Of a stretch of DNA of 6,195 nt, positions 1-6,195 are shown piece after piece. Below the pieces are notes generated by a model, which saw only the letters and a list, made by a program, of their open reading frames with translations, was not told the origin of the DNA and searched no databases. The stretch lies in contig JBAZYX010000153.1 of NCBI GenBank assembly GCA_041659105.1, positions 1 through 6,195 of the forward strand, given 5' to 3'. The first letter of the stretch is position 1, and every line of letters begins with the position of its first letter. Origin of the DNA: CAIUKV01 sp041659105 (GTDB lineage: Bacteria; Actinomycetota; Acidimicrobiia; IMCC26256; PALSA-555). The position numbers and the translations under genes are program-made.

Positions 1-286
1 CGTTGCGGGCCTTCTCGAACGCGTCGAGCAGCTCGAAGAGGGTGGTGGGCCGGAAGGCGTTGCGCACCTCGGGCCGGGCGATGGTGATCTTGGCGATCGC
101 GGCGGTGCCGGTGTCGGGACCCGCGATCGCGGTCTCGTAGCGGATGTCCTCCCACTCGACGTCGGCGGCGGGCCGCCAGTCGAGGGCCGGCCGGATCGAC
201 CGGGGGTTGCCGTCGGCGTCGAGCGTGATCGGCGTCGGCGGGGCGGCGGGGCCGGGAGTGGGCGACGCGGGAGGGGTGTCAGGCAC
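1..286 (-). CDS. menB: 1,4-dihydroxy-2-naphthoyl-CoA synthase (MenB), N-terminal part, cut by the left window edge
   Basis: MenB is a crotonase-fold enzyme that closes the second ring of the naphthoquinone by cyclising o-succinylbenzoyl-CoA in menaquinone synthesis. The first 95 codons are visible, starting at a GTG at 286. After a proline/alanine-rich stretch of about 19 residues comes a MenB-like segment: W-E-D-I-R-Y, then A-K-I-T-I-A-R-P-E-V-R-N-A-F-R-P, then F-E-L-L-D-A-F-E-K-A-R. The RPEVRNAFRP block is the MenB signature that separates it from ordinary enoyl-CoA hydratases. The GTG start is supported by a GGAG ribosome site seven bases upstream. The gene diverges from menE, the preceding pathway step, which strengthens the call. 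The catalytic aspartate, glycine and tyrosine positions lie outside the window, so activity cannot be judged. The low-complexity N-terminal extension is probably disordered. Confidence 0.9.
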   Translation of the reverse strand, partial: MPDTPPASPTPGPAAPPTPITLDADGNPRSIRPALDWRPAADVEWEDIRYETAIAGPDTGTAAIAKITIARPEVRNAFRPTTLFELLDAFEKARN

Positions 287-293
287 GGCGGTG

Positions 294-297
294 CTCC
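294..297 (-). promoter_or_regulatory. Ribosome binding site of menB (GGAG)
   Basis: On the minus strand the sequence CCTGGAG precedes the GTG start of menB, leaving seven bases between GGAG and GTG. This is a good Shine-Dalgarno match at normal spacing and decides the GTG start at 286. Confidence 0.7.
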
Positions 298-323
298 AGG
301 GGAAGGCGGAGGAGTGCACAACC

Positions 324-343
324 GTGGGAGTGATCACTCCCAC
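324..343. promoter_or_regulatory. Perfect 20-base palindrome between menB and menE, candidate operator
   Basis: The sequence GTGGGAGTGATCACTCCCAC is identical to its own reverse complement over all 20 bases, with no central spacer. It sits in the 77-base gap between the divergent menB and menE starts. It lies just upstream of the menE -10-like box and covers the predicted start of the menB transcript. A dimeric repressor bound here could control both genes. The arms could also form a hairpin in RNA, but there is no loop and no T-run, so a DNA operator is the better reading. The regulator is not identified. Confidence 0.6.
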
Positions 344-345
344 AG

Positions 346-351
346 ACGCTA
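346..351 (-). promoter_or_regulatory. Candidate -10 box for menB (TAGCGT)
   Basis: Read on the minus strand, TAGCGT matches the actinobacterial TAnnnT -10 pattern. Transcription would start near 339, inside the palindrome, giving a leader of about 53 bases that includes the GGAG site. An alternative hexamer, TACCGT, lies at 351-356 on the same strand. No good -35 box was found, so this is a pattern match only. Confidence 0.3.
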
Positions 352-355
352 CGGT
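350..355 (+). promoter_or_regulatory. Candidate -10 box for menE (TACGGT), nearly leaderless transcript
   Basis: TACGGT matches TAnnnT and lies eight bases before the ATG at 364, placing the transcript start at about 362-364. With no Shine-Dalgarno sequence before menE, leaderless translation fits. The -35 position, inside the palindrome, is a poor match to TTGACA. This would suit a promoter whose polymerase contact is blocked or assisted by a protein bound there. Confidence 0.4.
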
Positions 356-363
356 AGCCGTCC

Positions 364-1536
364 ATGGCCGGACCCGGCGAAGCCGACCTCCTCGCGATCG
401 TCGCTCCCCGCCCGGCCGCGGCCGACCTCGTGCGGGAGGCGTGGGCCGCCGGCGACGCCGTCGCCGTGCTCGACCCCGGCGCGCCCCGCGCCGTGCTCGA
501 CGGCCTGCTCGCCGCGGTCGCCCCCACCCACCTCGTCGACGCCGACGGCCGCCGGCCCCGGCCCGGCGGGGTCCCCGTTCCGGCGGGCACGGCCGCGGTG
601 GTGGTCACCTCGGGCACCACCGGCGCCCCGAAGGGCGTCGAGCTCACGGTCGAGGGCGCGGAGGCCATCGGCCACGGCTGGGCGGGCGTGATGGGGCACG
701 AGCGCGACGACCACTGGTTGGTGTGCCTGCCCCTGCACCACGTGGCCGGCCTCGCCATCCTCGCCCGCGCGGGCGTCACCGGCGCGGCGGTCACCGTCCA
801 CGACGGCTTCGACCTCGACGCGGTGGGCGCGGCGCCCGCCACGATCGGCGCGACCCTCGTGTCGGTGGTGCCCACCATGCTGGGGCGGCTCCTCGACGCC
901 GGCGCACCCGTGCACGAGTACCGCCGTGTGGTCACGGGCGGAGCGCCCGTCCCGCCGGCGCTGCGCGACCGGGCCGAGGCCGCCGGGGTCTCGGTGATCG
1001 ACGCGTACGGGCAGAGCGAGACGTGGGGCGGCTGCGTCGCCAACGGGATCCCCATCCCCGGCGCCCGCGTGCGGCTCGGCGCAGCCGACGAGATCGAGAT
1101 CGCGGGCGCGATGGTGATGCGCGACTACCGCCGCGACCCGGAGGCGAGCCGCCGCGCGTTCACCTCCGACGGCTGGCTGCGCACCGGCGACGTCGGCGCG
1201 TTCACCGCCGACGGCCGCCTCCAGGTCGTCGACCGCCTGCGCGACCTGGTGATCACGGGTGGCGTCAACGTGAGCCCGGTGGAGGTCGAGCACGTGCTGG
1301 CCGACCACCCCGCGGTGGCCGACGTCGCGGTGGTGGGCGCGGCGGACGCGGAGTGGGGCGAGCGCGTCGTCGCGCACGTGGTGCCGCGCGACCCCGCCGC
1401 GCCGCCCACGCTCGACGACCTGCGCGCGTTCGCGCGCGACCGGCTCAGCGCGCCGAAGCTCCCGCGCGAGCTCGTGCTGGTCACCGTGGTGCCGCGCAGC
1501 CCCGGCGGCAAGATCCTGCGGCGCGAGCTGCGCTGA
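364..1536 (+). CDS. menE: o-Succinylbenzoate-CoA ligase (MenE), ANL superfamily
   Basis: MenE activates o-succinylbenzoate with ATP to an acyl-adenylate and then transfers it to CoA, supplying the substrate of MenB. The 390-residue protein has the adenylate-forming motifs in order: the phosphate-binding loop TSGTTGAPKG at 82-91, LPLHHVAGL at 122-130, YGQSETWGG at 215-223, GWLRTGDVG at 270-278 with the ribose-binding Asp276, the hinge region DRLRDLVITGG at 290-300, and PRSPGGKILRREL at 377-389 with the expected catalytic Lys383. The LPLHHVAGL block and the neighbouring menB favour MenE over a general fatty acyl-CoA ligase. It is shorter than the roughly 450-490 residues of the enteric and Bacillus enzymes, as is common in actinobacteria, with the shortening at the N terminus. 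An in-frame TAG at 355-357 rules out any start further upstream. No ribosome site precedes the ATG. Confidence 0.9.
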   Translation: MAGPGEADLLAIVAPRPAAADLVREAWAAGDAVAVLDPGAPRAVLDGLLAAVAPTHLVDADGRRPRPGGVPVPAGTAAVVVTSGTTGAPKGVELTVEGAEAIGHGWAGVMGHERDDHWLVCLPLHHVAGLAILARAGVTGAAVTVHDGFDLDAVGAAPATIGATLVSVVPTMLGRLLDAGAPVHEYRRVVTGGAPVPPALRDRAEAAGVSVIDAYGQSETWGGCVANGIPIPGARVRLGAADEIEIAGAMVMRDYRRDPEASRRAFTSDGWLRTGDVGAFTADGRLQVVDRLRDLVITGGVNVSPVEVEHVLADHPAVADVAVVGAADAEWGERVVAHVVPRDPAAPPTLDDLRAFARDRLSAPKLPRELVLVTVVPRSPGGKILRRELR

Positions 1537-1597
1537 CACCGGAACCGGCGCCTCGCGCCCGATCGGTCGCCGACACCGCATCGCACGGCCGCCGCGC

Positions 1598-1603
1598 TAG
1601 CGT
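1598..1603 (+). promoter_or_regulatory. Candidate -10 box for the DUF4012 gene (TAGCGT)
   Basis: TAGCGT fits the TAnnnT -10 pattern and would start transcription near the A at 1610, six bases before the ATG at 1616. The same hexamer is the candidate -10 box of menB. No convincing -35 box is visible at 16-19 bases spacing, so confidence is low. It lies in the 79-base gap after menE, suggesting the DUF4012 gene could be transcribed separately from menE. Confidence 0.35.
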
Positions 1604-1615
1604 CTGTTGATCCCG

Positions 1616-3985
1616 ATGCCCGGAATGTCCAGCGCCGCGACCCGTGACACGCCCCCGCGGCCCCCGCCCCGGGCCAGCAGCCGGACGCAGATCCGGCGGC
1701 GCACGTGCTTCGTGGTGCTGGTGGCTGCGCTCTCTGCGACCGCAGCGGTGTTCGCGGCGGGTGCGCCAACGGCGATCCCGGTCGTCGACGCGGTGGTGCG
1801 GGGAGCACTCGCGGCGGGCGTCACGCTCGGGGCGTCGCAGGCTCGGCGGTGGACCTGGGCTGCGGCCGCCGGGGCGATGACCATCGGGTCGGCCCCCGAC
1901 CAGGCGCTGTTCATCGGCGCACTCGCCGTGTTCGCCATCGCGGTCGCGACCACGGTGTTCGACATCCGCTCCCGAGTCATCGGCGCGCTCATCGGCGCGG
2001 CCACGGTGCAGATCGCGCTGCGGCTCCCGCAGTGGGGGCCAACCGGCACCTCGGCGGTGCTCGGAGCGTTCGCGTGCGCGGTGCTGATCGTCTCGGGAAC
2101 CCGCAACCTCCGACGCCGAACCCGCCGGCGCATCCTGGTCGGGGCCGTCGTCGTCGCCGGCTTCGCGATCGCGTGTACCGCAGCGTTCTCGGTCAGCGTC
2201 CTGCTCGCGCGCTCCGACGCGCTCGCGGGCGCCGATGCCGCCCGCGCTGGGATCGAAGCGGCGCGCCAGGGCGACACCGAGCTCGCGATCGCGCACTTCG
2301 AGGACGCGCTCGAGCGGCTGCGCGCCGCGGAGTCGCTGCTCGACCAGCCGTGGTCGCGAGTCGCGCGCATCGTGCCCATGGTCGGCCAGAACGAGCGCGC
2401 CGTCCGCCGGCTCGTGAGCAACGCGGTCGACCTCGCCGAGACCGGCGCATTCGCGGCGCGCTCGGCCGACGTCGAGAGCTTGCGCGCGGTCAACGGCCGG
2501 ATCGACCCGGTCGCGATCGTCGCGCTCGACGCGCCGCTCTCCGACGTGCACGTGGCGCTCGACCGGTCACGCCGCGACTTGCGGGGCCTCGGCTCGCCGT
2601 GGCTCGCGTGGCTCGTGGATCGCGAGCTCGACGACCTGCGCCAGAGCCTGCGCGACGCGTCACACGACGCGCGCACCGCGCTCCTCGCCACGCGCGCCGG
2701 GCCGACGCTGCTCGGCGCCGACGGACCGAAGCGCTACTTCGTGATGTTCACCACGCCGACCGAAGCCAGGGCGAGTGGCGGTGGCTTCATGGGCAACTGG
2801 GGCGTCATCACCGCGACGGACGGGCGCCTCGACCTCACGCAGTTCGGCCGTACCGAGGACCTCAACCGCGGCGGCGGCCCGCTCCCACGCCACATCGACG
2901 GGCCGCCCGACTACCTCGCCCGCTACAGCCGGTTCGGGGTGTCCGGCGAGTGGCGCAACGTCAACATGTCCCCCGACTTCCCCACCGTGGCCGAGGTGGT
3001 CGCCGAGCTCTATCCGCAGTCCGGCGGCGAGCCCATCGACGGCGTGATCGCCATCGACCCGAAGGGCCTGGCCCGGCTGTTGCGCCTCACCGGGCCGGTC
3101 ACGGTGACCGGCCTTCCCGAGCCGCTCAGCGCCGACAACGCCGCGCGGATCCTGCTGCGCGACCAGTACCTCGTGTTCCCCGACACCGCGGAGCGAACCG
3201 ACTTCCTCGAGGGCGCCGCACGCGCGGTGACGGAGCGGTTCACCACGTCGTCGCTGCCCGGCCCGCGGACCGTCGGGCGCACGCTCGGCCCCGCGGTGGC
3301 GAAGGGCCACTTCTTCTTCGTGTCGTTCGACGGGGGCGGCAACCGGCTGCTCGAACGCCTCGGAGTCACGGGCCACCTCGGCGCCACCCGTGGCGACACC
3401 TTCGCGCTCGTCACCCAGAACGCGAGCGCGAGCAAGCTCGAGCTGTTCCTGCACCGCACGGTGGAGCTCACCACCGAGATCGACCCCGCGGCGGGCCGTC
3501 AACGGACCGTCGCGTCGATCCGGCTCCGCAACGACGCGCCCCCACAGGGTCTCCCCGGGTACGTGATCGGGAACGCACTCGGTCTCCCGGCCGGCACGAG
3601 CCGGCTGTACGTCTCCCTCTACACGCCGTTGGGGGTGGCGCGCGCGACCCTCGACGGCCAGCCGGTGGGTGTCCACGGCGAGGTCGAGCAGGGGCTCAAC
3701 GTGTACTCGCGCTTCGTGGCGATCCCCCCCGGTGCCGAGGTGGTGCTCCAGGTGGACCTGCGCGGCCCGATGCGCTTGGTGACGCGACACGGCAAACCGC
3801 AGTACCGCCTCCACGTGTGGCGCCAGACCATGGTGAACCCCGACAGCTTCGCGGAGTCGGTCGCGGTGTCCGGGGGGTGGAAGCCGGAGGAACCCGCCGG
3901 CGGCTTCGAGACGAGCGGCAACTCGGCCACCTACGCCGGGCGGCTCACCGCCGACCGCGTGTTGCGCTTCACGGTCGGCGGCTGA
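1616..3985 (+). CDS. DUF4012 family membrane protein with an extra multi-pass N-terminal domain
   Basis: The function of this family is unknown. Numbered from the ATG at 1616, the protein has 789 residues. A basic, proline-rich N terminus is followed by about five or six hydrophobic stretches (near 31-49, 55-73, 96-114, 119-137, 145-162 and 173-197), with an arginine cluster before the last. The remainder is predicted to be outside the membrane. A helical region (205-360) precedes the DUF4012 core. The core opens with KRYFVMF, then A-R-A-S-G-G-G-F-M-G-N-W-G near 385-397, TATDGRLDL and TEDLN, and continues through N-M-S-P-D-F-P and DGVIAIDP to a beta-rich C-terminal part. The usual DUF4012 protein, as I recall it, has a single N-terminal membrane segment and about 600 residues, so the multi-pass region looks like an addition. 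Possible starts are TTG 1607, ATG 1616 and ATG 1625. An in-frame TAG at 1598-1600 excludes anything earlier, and none has a ribosome site. A role in surface polysaccharide export or assembly is inferred only from the neighbouring kinase gene. Confidence 0.85.
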   Translation: MPGMSSAATRDTPPRPPPRASSRTQIRRRTCFVVLVAALSATAAVFAAGAPTAIPVVDAVVRGALAAGVTLGASQARRWTWAAAAGAMTIGSAPDQALFIGALAVFAIAVATTVFDIRSRVIGALIGAATVQIALRLPQWGPTGTSAVLGAFACAVLIVSGTRNLRRRTRRRILVGAVVVAGFAIACTAAFSVSVLLARSDALAGADAARAGIEAARQGDTELAIAHFEDALERLRAAESLLDQPWSRVARIVPMVGQNERAVRRLVSNAVDLAETGAFAARSADVESLRAVNGRIDPVAIVALDAPLSDVHVALDRSRRDLRGLGSPWLAWLVDRELDDLRQSLRDASHDARTALLATRAGPTLLGADGPKRYFVMFTTPTEARASGGGFMGNWGVITATDGRLDLTQFGRTEDLNRGGGPLPRHIDGPPDYLARYSRFGVSGEWRNVNMSPDFPTVAEVVAELYPQSGGEPIDGVIAIDPKGLARLLRLTGPVTVTGLPEPLSADNAARILLRDQYLVFPDTAERTDFLEGAARAVTERFTTSSLPGPRTVGRTLGPAVAKGHFFFVSFDGGGNRLLERLGVTGHLGATRGDTFALVTQNASASKLELFLHRTVELTTEIDPAAGRQRTVASIRLRNDAPPQGLPGYVIGNALGLPAGTSRLYVSLYTPLGVARATLDGQPVGVHGEVEQGLNVYSRFVAIPPGAEVVLQVDLRGPMRLVTRHGKPQYRLHVWRQTMVNPDSFAESVAVSGGWKPEEPAGGFETSGNSATYAGRLTADRVLRFTVGG

Positions 3986-4036
3986 CCCCACCAACGATGG
4001 GCGCGCGGGCCCGATCTACCGCTGGTCGCCCGCCGG

Positions 4037-4573
4037 TCAGCTTCGAGCCGACACCGTTGCTCGCGAGCGGCGGCGACCACCCACGACGAACAGGCTGCCG
4101 ACGGCGACGGCGCCCATGCCGATCCACAGCTCCGGACCGACCGACGAGGAGCCGGTGAACGCCAAGGGTGTCGCAGGCCCCGTCACGACGATCGTTGCCC
4201 TGAGCGCGAGCGTCCCACCCGAAGCCGCTGGACCGCTGGCCGTGATGGTGTGCTCACCCGGCGTGGCATCGGCGGGGATCTTGACCGAAGTGGAGATCCC
4301 GCCGTTCGAGCCGGCCGTCGTGGTTCCGACCGTGACGGGGGTCGAAGCGAAGGTGATCACCACCGCCGAGCCCGGGACGAAGCCGGCGGTGTCGCAGTCA
4401 CCGGTCGTCGAGACCGTGACGGTGGCGCCGGTCGCGGCGGCCGAGGGGCCAACGCTGAGCGTGCAGCCGCTCGGCTGCGCGCCCGGCGGGTACGCCTGCG
4501 CTCCGGCGACTCCCGCACCCAGGATCAGCACCGCGACCGCGGTGCCGGCGAGACTCACGAGCAGACGCTTCAC
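4037..4573 (-). CDS. Small secreted Ig-like protein with C-terminal LAFTG sortase sorting signal
   Basis: This 178-residue protein has all the parts of a cell-wall-anchored surface protein. A signal peptide (MKRLL, then a hydrophobic core to about 22) ends in AQA, with likely cleavage after Ala27. Residues 36-132 look like one bacterial Ig-like beta-sandwich, with T-V-T-V-S strands, F-V-P-G-S-A-V, and IPADATPGEHTITASG near 99-114. Cys37 and Cys60 could form a disulfide. The C terminus carries LAFTG at 137-141, a hydrophobic helix at about 149-165 and the basic tail RRRSR. LAxTG is the motif associated with class E sortases of high-GC actinobacteria. The start is a GTG. A GGGGGAG sequence lies only two bases upstream, unusually close, so the ribosome site is not textbook. 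It follows the kinase gene after 51 bases on the same strand and may share its transcript. Its specific ligand or role is unknown, and no sortase gene is in the window. Confidence 0.85.
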   Translation of the reverse strand: MKRLLVSLAGTAVAVLILGAGVAGAQAYPPGAQPSGCTLSVGPSAAATGATVTVSTTGDCDTAGFVPGSAVVITFASTPVTVGTTTAGSNGGISTSVKIPADATPGEHTITASGPAASGGTLALRATIVVTGPATPLAFTGSSSVGPELWIGMGAVAVGSLFVVGGRRRSRATVSARS

Positions 4574-4624
4574 AGCTCCCCCAAGAATGGACGGATCCGG
4601 GCGAATCGACTCATACGGACAAGG

Positions 4625-6195
4625 CTACCCCTCGTCGACCCTCTCCGTCCAGGACTCGGTCCATGTGGGGGCGGCACCGCCATTGGCCCACGGGTCGGCG
4701 AGCACCGACACCGGCGCCCGTGTCGGGCCGGCACCGTTGCCCGAGGCCCGTCTCGGGTCGGATCGGCGCGGTTGGTACGCGTAGCGCCCGTATCCGTAGC
4801 CGGAGGCGTCGGCGTCGACGGCGTTGAGGACCGCCCCCACCAGCGGAGCGTCCACCCGGGCCAGCATCTCCACCGCCCGGTGCACCGCCCGCCGGGACGA
4901 CTTCCCCCCTCGGGCCACCAGCACCGTCGCGTCCACGTACCCGGCGATCGTGAGGGAGTCGGCGACCGGCAGCACCGGCGGGCTGTCGATGATCACGAAG
5001 TCGGCCACTGCTTCGATCGAGCCGAGGATCCTGGCCACCTTGGGTGAGGCAAGCACCTCCGAGGGATTGGGCGGCACCTTGCCCGATGGCACCACCGCGA
5101 GCGGAGTGTCGTCGCTCACACGACGGATCGCCGCGTTCACGGCGGACTCGTCGAGCATCACGGTCGTGAACCCGATCGTGTTCGAGAGGTCGAAGTACTG
5201 GTGCACGCGCGGGCGGCGAAGGTCGAGGTCGACGATGATCACCCGCTTGCCGGCCTTGGCGAGCGAGGCCGCGAGGTTCGTGACGATCGTGGTCTTTCCC
5301 TCGGCTGCGGCCGCGCTCGTGACCTGGATCTTGGTCATCGGACGGTCGACGCCGAGGAACATCACCGCGGTGCGCAGGATGCCGATGGACTCCGCGGCGA
5401 TCGACGTCGGCTCCTCCTCCACCACGAGGTAGGTGTCGCGCTTCCACTTCTTCGGCGGGTTCGCCTCGGGGATCTCGGCGAGCACCGCCACCGCACCCCC
5501 CAGGGCGAGCTCGAGGCCGGCCCGGTCCTTGATCGTGTCGTCGAGGTACTCGAAGACGAACGCGAGGCCCACGCCGAGCAGCAGTCCGAGCACCGCGCCG
5601 ATCAGCGCGTTGCGCAACGGCTTGGGCGACACCGGGACCCCGGGCACCTCGGCCTTGGCGAGGACCGCAGCACCGCCCGCGTTGGCGAGCCCCGCCGCGA
5701 GCTCGAGGCGGCTCTGCTGCTCCACCAGGTACGCACGCTTCGACTCGAGCACCGTCCTCTGGGAGGTTGGGCTCGCCCCAACGAACGCGAGCTGGGCGTC
5801 GAGGTCTCTGATCTGGGACTGCACCTCCTGGCCGGCGTCGAGCAGCGACTGCACGGTCGTCTGGAGGCGGTAGTCGACGTAGGCCTGAGCGTACGCGTCG
5901 GCGTCGCGCGCGGCACGCTGCGGATCCTCGCTCTGCGCGACCACCGACACCACGGCGGACTCCTCTTCGGAGTCGATGTGCACGGCAGTCACGTGGCCGA
6001 GCGCCTGCGCCGCGGCGTCGCGGACGGCGCGGCTCTGGAGGATCCTCACCTCGGTCTGGAGGCTGCGCCCGGTGTCGAGGCCAGGTGCGCCGGCCGCGTA
6101 GACCTGGGCCGCGGCCTGCCCACCGATGAGCACGTCGGCGCGGGCCTCGTACACCTTGTTCTGGAGGAACGACAGCCCGCCCGCCGTTGAGGCCA
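4625..6195 (-). CDS. Wzz chain-length domain fused to BY-type protein tyrosine kinase (CpsD/CapB-like), N terminus beyond the right edge
   Basis: This is a polysaccharide co-polymerase: a Wzz domain that sets polymer chain length, joined to a cytoplasmic tyrosine autokinase controlling export. The frame stays open to the window edge and the first membrane helix is missing, so the true start lies outside. Counting from the Val codon at 6152-6154, a Wzz segment with a coiled coil (about 95-155) leads to a PGVPVSPKP block and a membrane helix at 182-203. The kinase follows: E255 in A-E-S-I-G-I-L-R-T, Walker A AAAAEGKTT with Lys287, Walker A' VIIVDLDLRRP (Asp309, Asp311), and Walker B FVIIDSPP (Asp390). 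The tyrosine cluster GYGYGRYAY has Tyr453, 455, 458 and 460, the likely autophosphorylation sites. The Walker A loop lacks the Pro-Gly usual in this family but still fits [AG]xxxxGK[ST]. A tail of about 49 residues, rich in Arg, Pro and Ser, follows the tyrosines. Fusion in one chain resembles proteobacterial Wzc, but the order and motifs fit actinobacterial versions as well. Confidence 0.92.
   Translation of the reverse strand, partial: ASTAGGLSFLQNKVYEARADVLIGGQAAAQVYAAGAPGLDTGRSLQTEVRILQSRAVRDAAAQALGHVTAVHIDSEEESAVVSVVAQSEDPQRAARDADAYAQAYVDYRLQTTVQSLLDAGQEVQSQIRDLDAQLAFVGASPTSQRTVLESKRAYLVEQQSRLELAAGLANAGGAAVLAKAEVPGVPVSPKPLRNALIGAVLGLLLGVGLAFVFEYLDDTIKDRAGLELALGGAVAVLAEIPEANPPKKWKRDTYLVVEEEPTSIAAESIGILRTAVMFLGVDRPMTKIQVTSAAAAEGKTTIVTNLAASLAKAGKRVIIVDLDLRRPRVHQYFDLSNTIGFTTVMLDESAVNAAIRRVSDDTPLAVVPSGKVPPNPSEVLASPKVARILGSIEAVADFVIIDSPPVLPVADSLTIAGYVDATVLVARGGKSSRRAVHRAVEMLARVDAPLVGAVLNAVDADASGYGYGRYAYQPRRSDPRRASGNGAGPTRAPVSVLADPWANGGAAPTWTESWTERVDEG

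Noticed and set aside
1547..1559. GC-rich hairpin (GGCGC, loop CTC, GCGCC) just after the menE stop, considered as a terminator
   Set aside because: The stem is only five base pairs with no following T-run. Such short GC stems are common by chance in this composition.
144..1610. Long open frame on the plus strand overlapping menE, and a minus-strand one at 349-1581
   Set aside because: Both are arginine-, proline- or histidine-rich translations with no recognisable domain, created by GC-rich codon use. The menE frame carries all the expected motifs.
3986..4036. Gap between the convergent DUF4012 and LAFTG genes, examined for a bidirectional terminator
   Set aside because: Only weak, widely spaced complementary pieces (GGGCG and CGCCC) were found, with no T-run on either strand.
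1705..4158. An 817-codon plus-strand open frame covering nearly the whole DUF4012 gene
   Set aside because: It is a shadow: highly arginine/alanine-rich, no membrane segments or motifs, and it runs past the DUF4012 stop into the opposite-strand gene. The long minus-strand frames at 1481-2551, 1597-2691 and 2660-3994 were rejected for the same reason.
4574..4624. Gap between the kinase and LAFTG genes, examined for a promoter or operator
   Set aside because: It contains an eight-base palindrome CGGATCCG at 4592-4599, but no TAnnnT box at a sensible distance from the GTG. A palindrome this short is expected by chance.
5201..6190. Plus-strand open frame opposite the kinase gene, and a minus-strand alternative frame at 4611-5447
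   Set aside because: Neither shows a domain, while the kinase frame contains Walker A, A' and B and the tyrosine cluster in order.

Overview
The window is very GC-rich, with five convincing genes and almost no spare DNA. No gap between genes exceeds about 80 bases. The organism is most likely a high-GC actinobacterium. This rests on a short MenE with a divergent MenB, a sortase substrate carrying an LAxTG-type (LAFTG) signal, a Wzz/tyrosine-kinase fusion in one polypeptide, GTG starts, and TAnnnT -10 boxes placed for leaderless or nearly leaderless transcripts. A deep-branching class such as Acidimicrobiia is possible, but that is only a guess.

Left part (1-1536): two menaquinone (vitamin K2) genes diverge from a 77-base intergenic region. 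On the minus strand is the first 95 codons of menB (naphthoate synthase), cut by the left edge. On the plus strand is a complete menE (o-succinylbenzoyl-CoA ligase). MenE makes the CoA thioester that MenB cyclises, so these are consecutive pathway steps. The gap holds a perfect 20-base palindrome (324-343) and overlapping, oppositely directed -10-like boxes. This is the layout expected of a shared operator.

Middle part (1616-3985): a plus-strand gene for a large DUF4012 membrane protein, with several predicted membrane segments before the extracytoplasmic DUF4012 region. Its biochemical function is unknown. Families of this kind often sit near polysaccharide genes.

Right part (4037-6195): two minus-strand genes that read toward the DUF4012 gene. 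The upstream one, cut by the right edge, encodes a Wzz-type chain-length regulator fused to a BY-type tyrosine kinase (CpsD/CapB-like) with a tyrosine cluster. Downstream, after a 51-base gap, is a small secreted protein with one Ig-like beta domain and a C-terminal LAFTG sorting signal. The right half therefore looks like the edge of an exopolysaccharide/cell-surface locus abutting menaquinone genes. No RNA genes, mobile elements, CRISPR arrays or attachment sites were seen.
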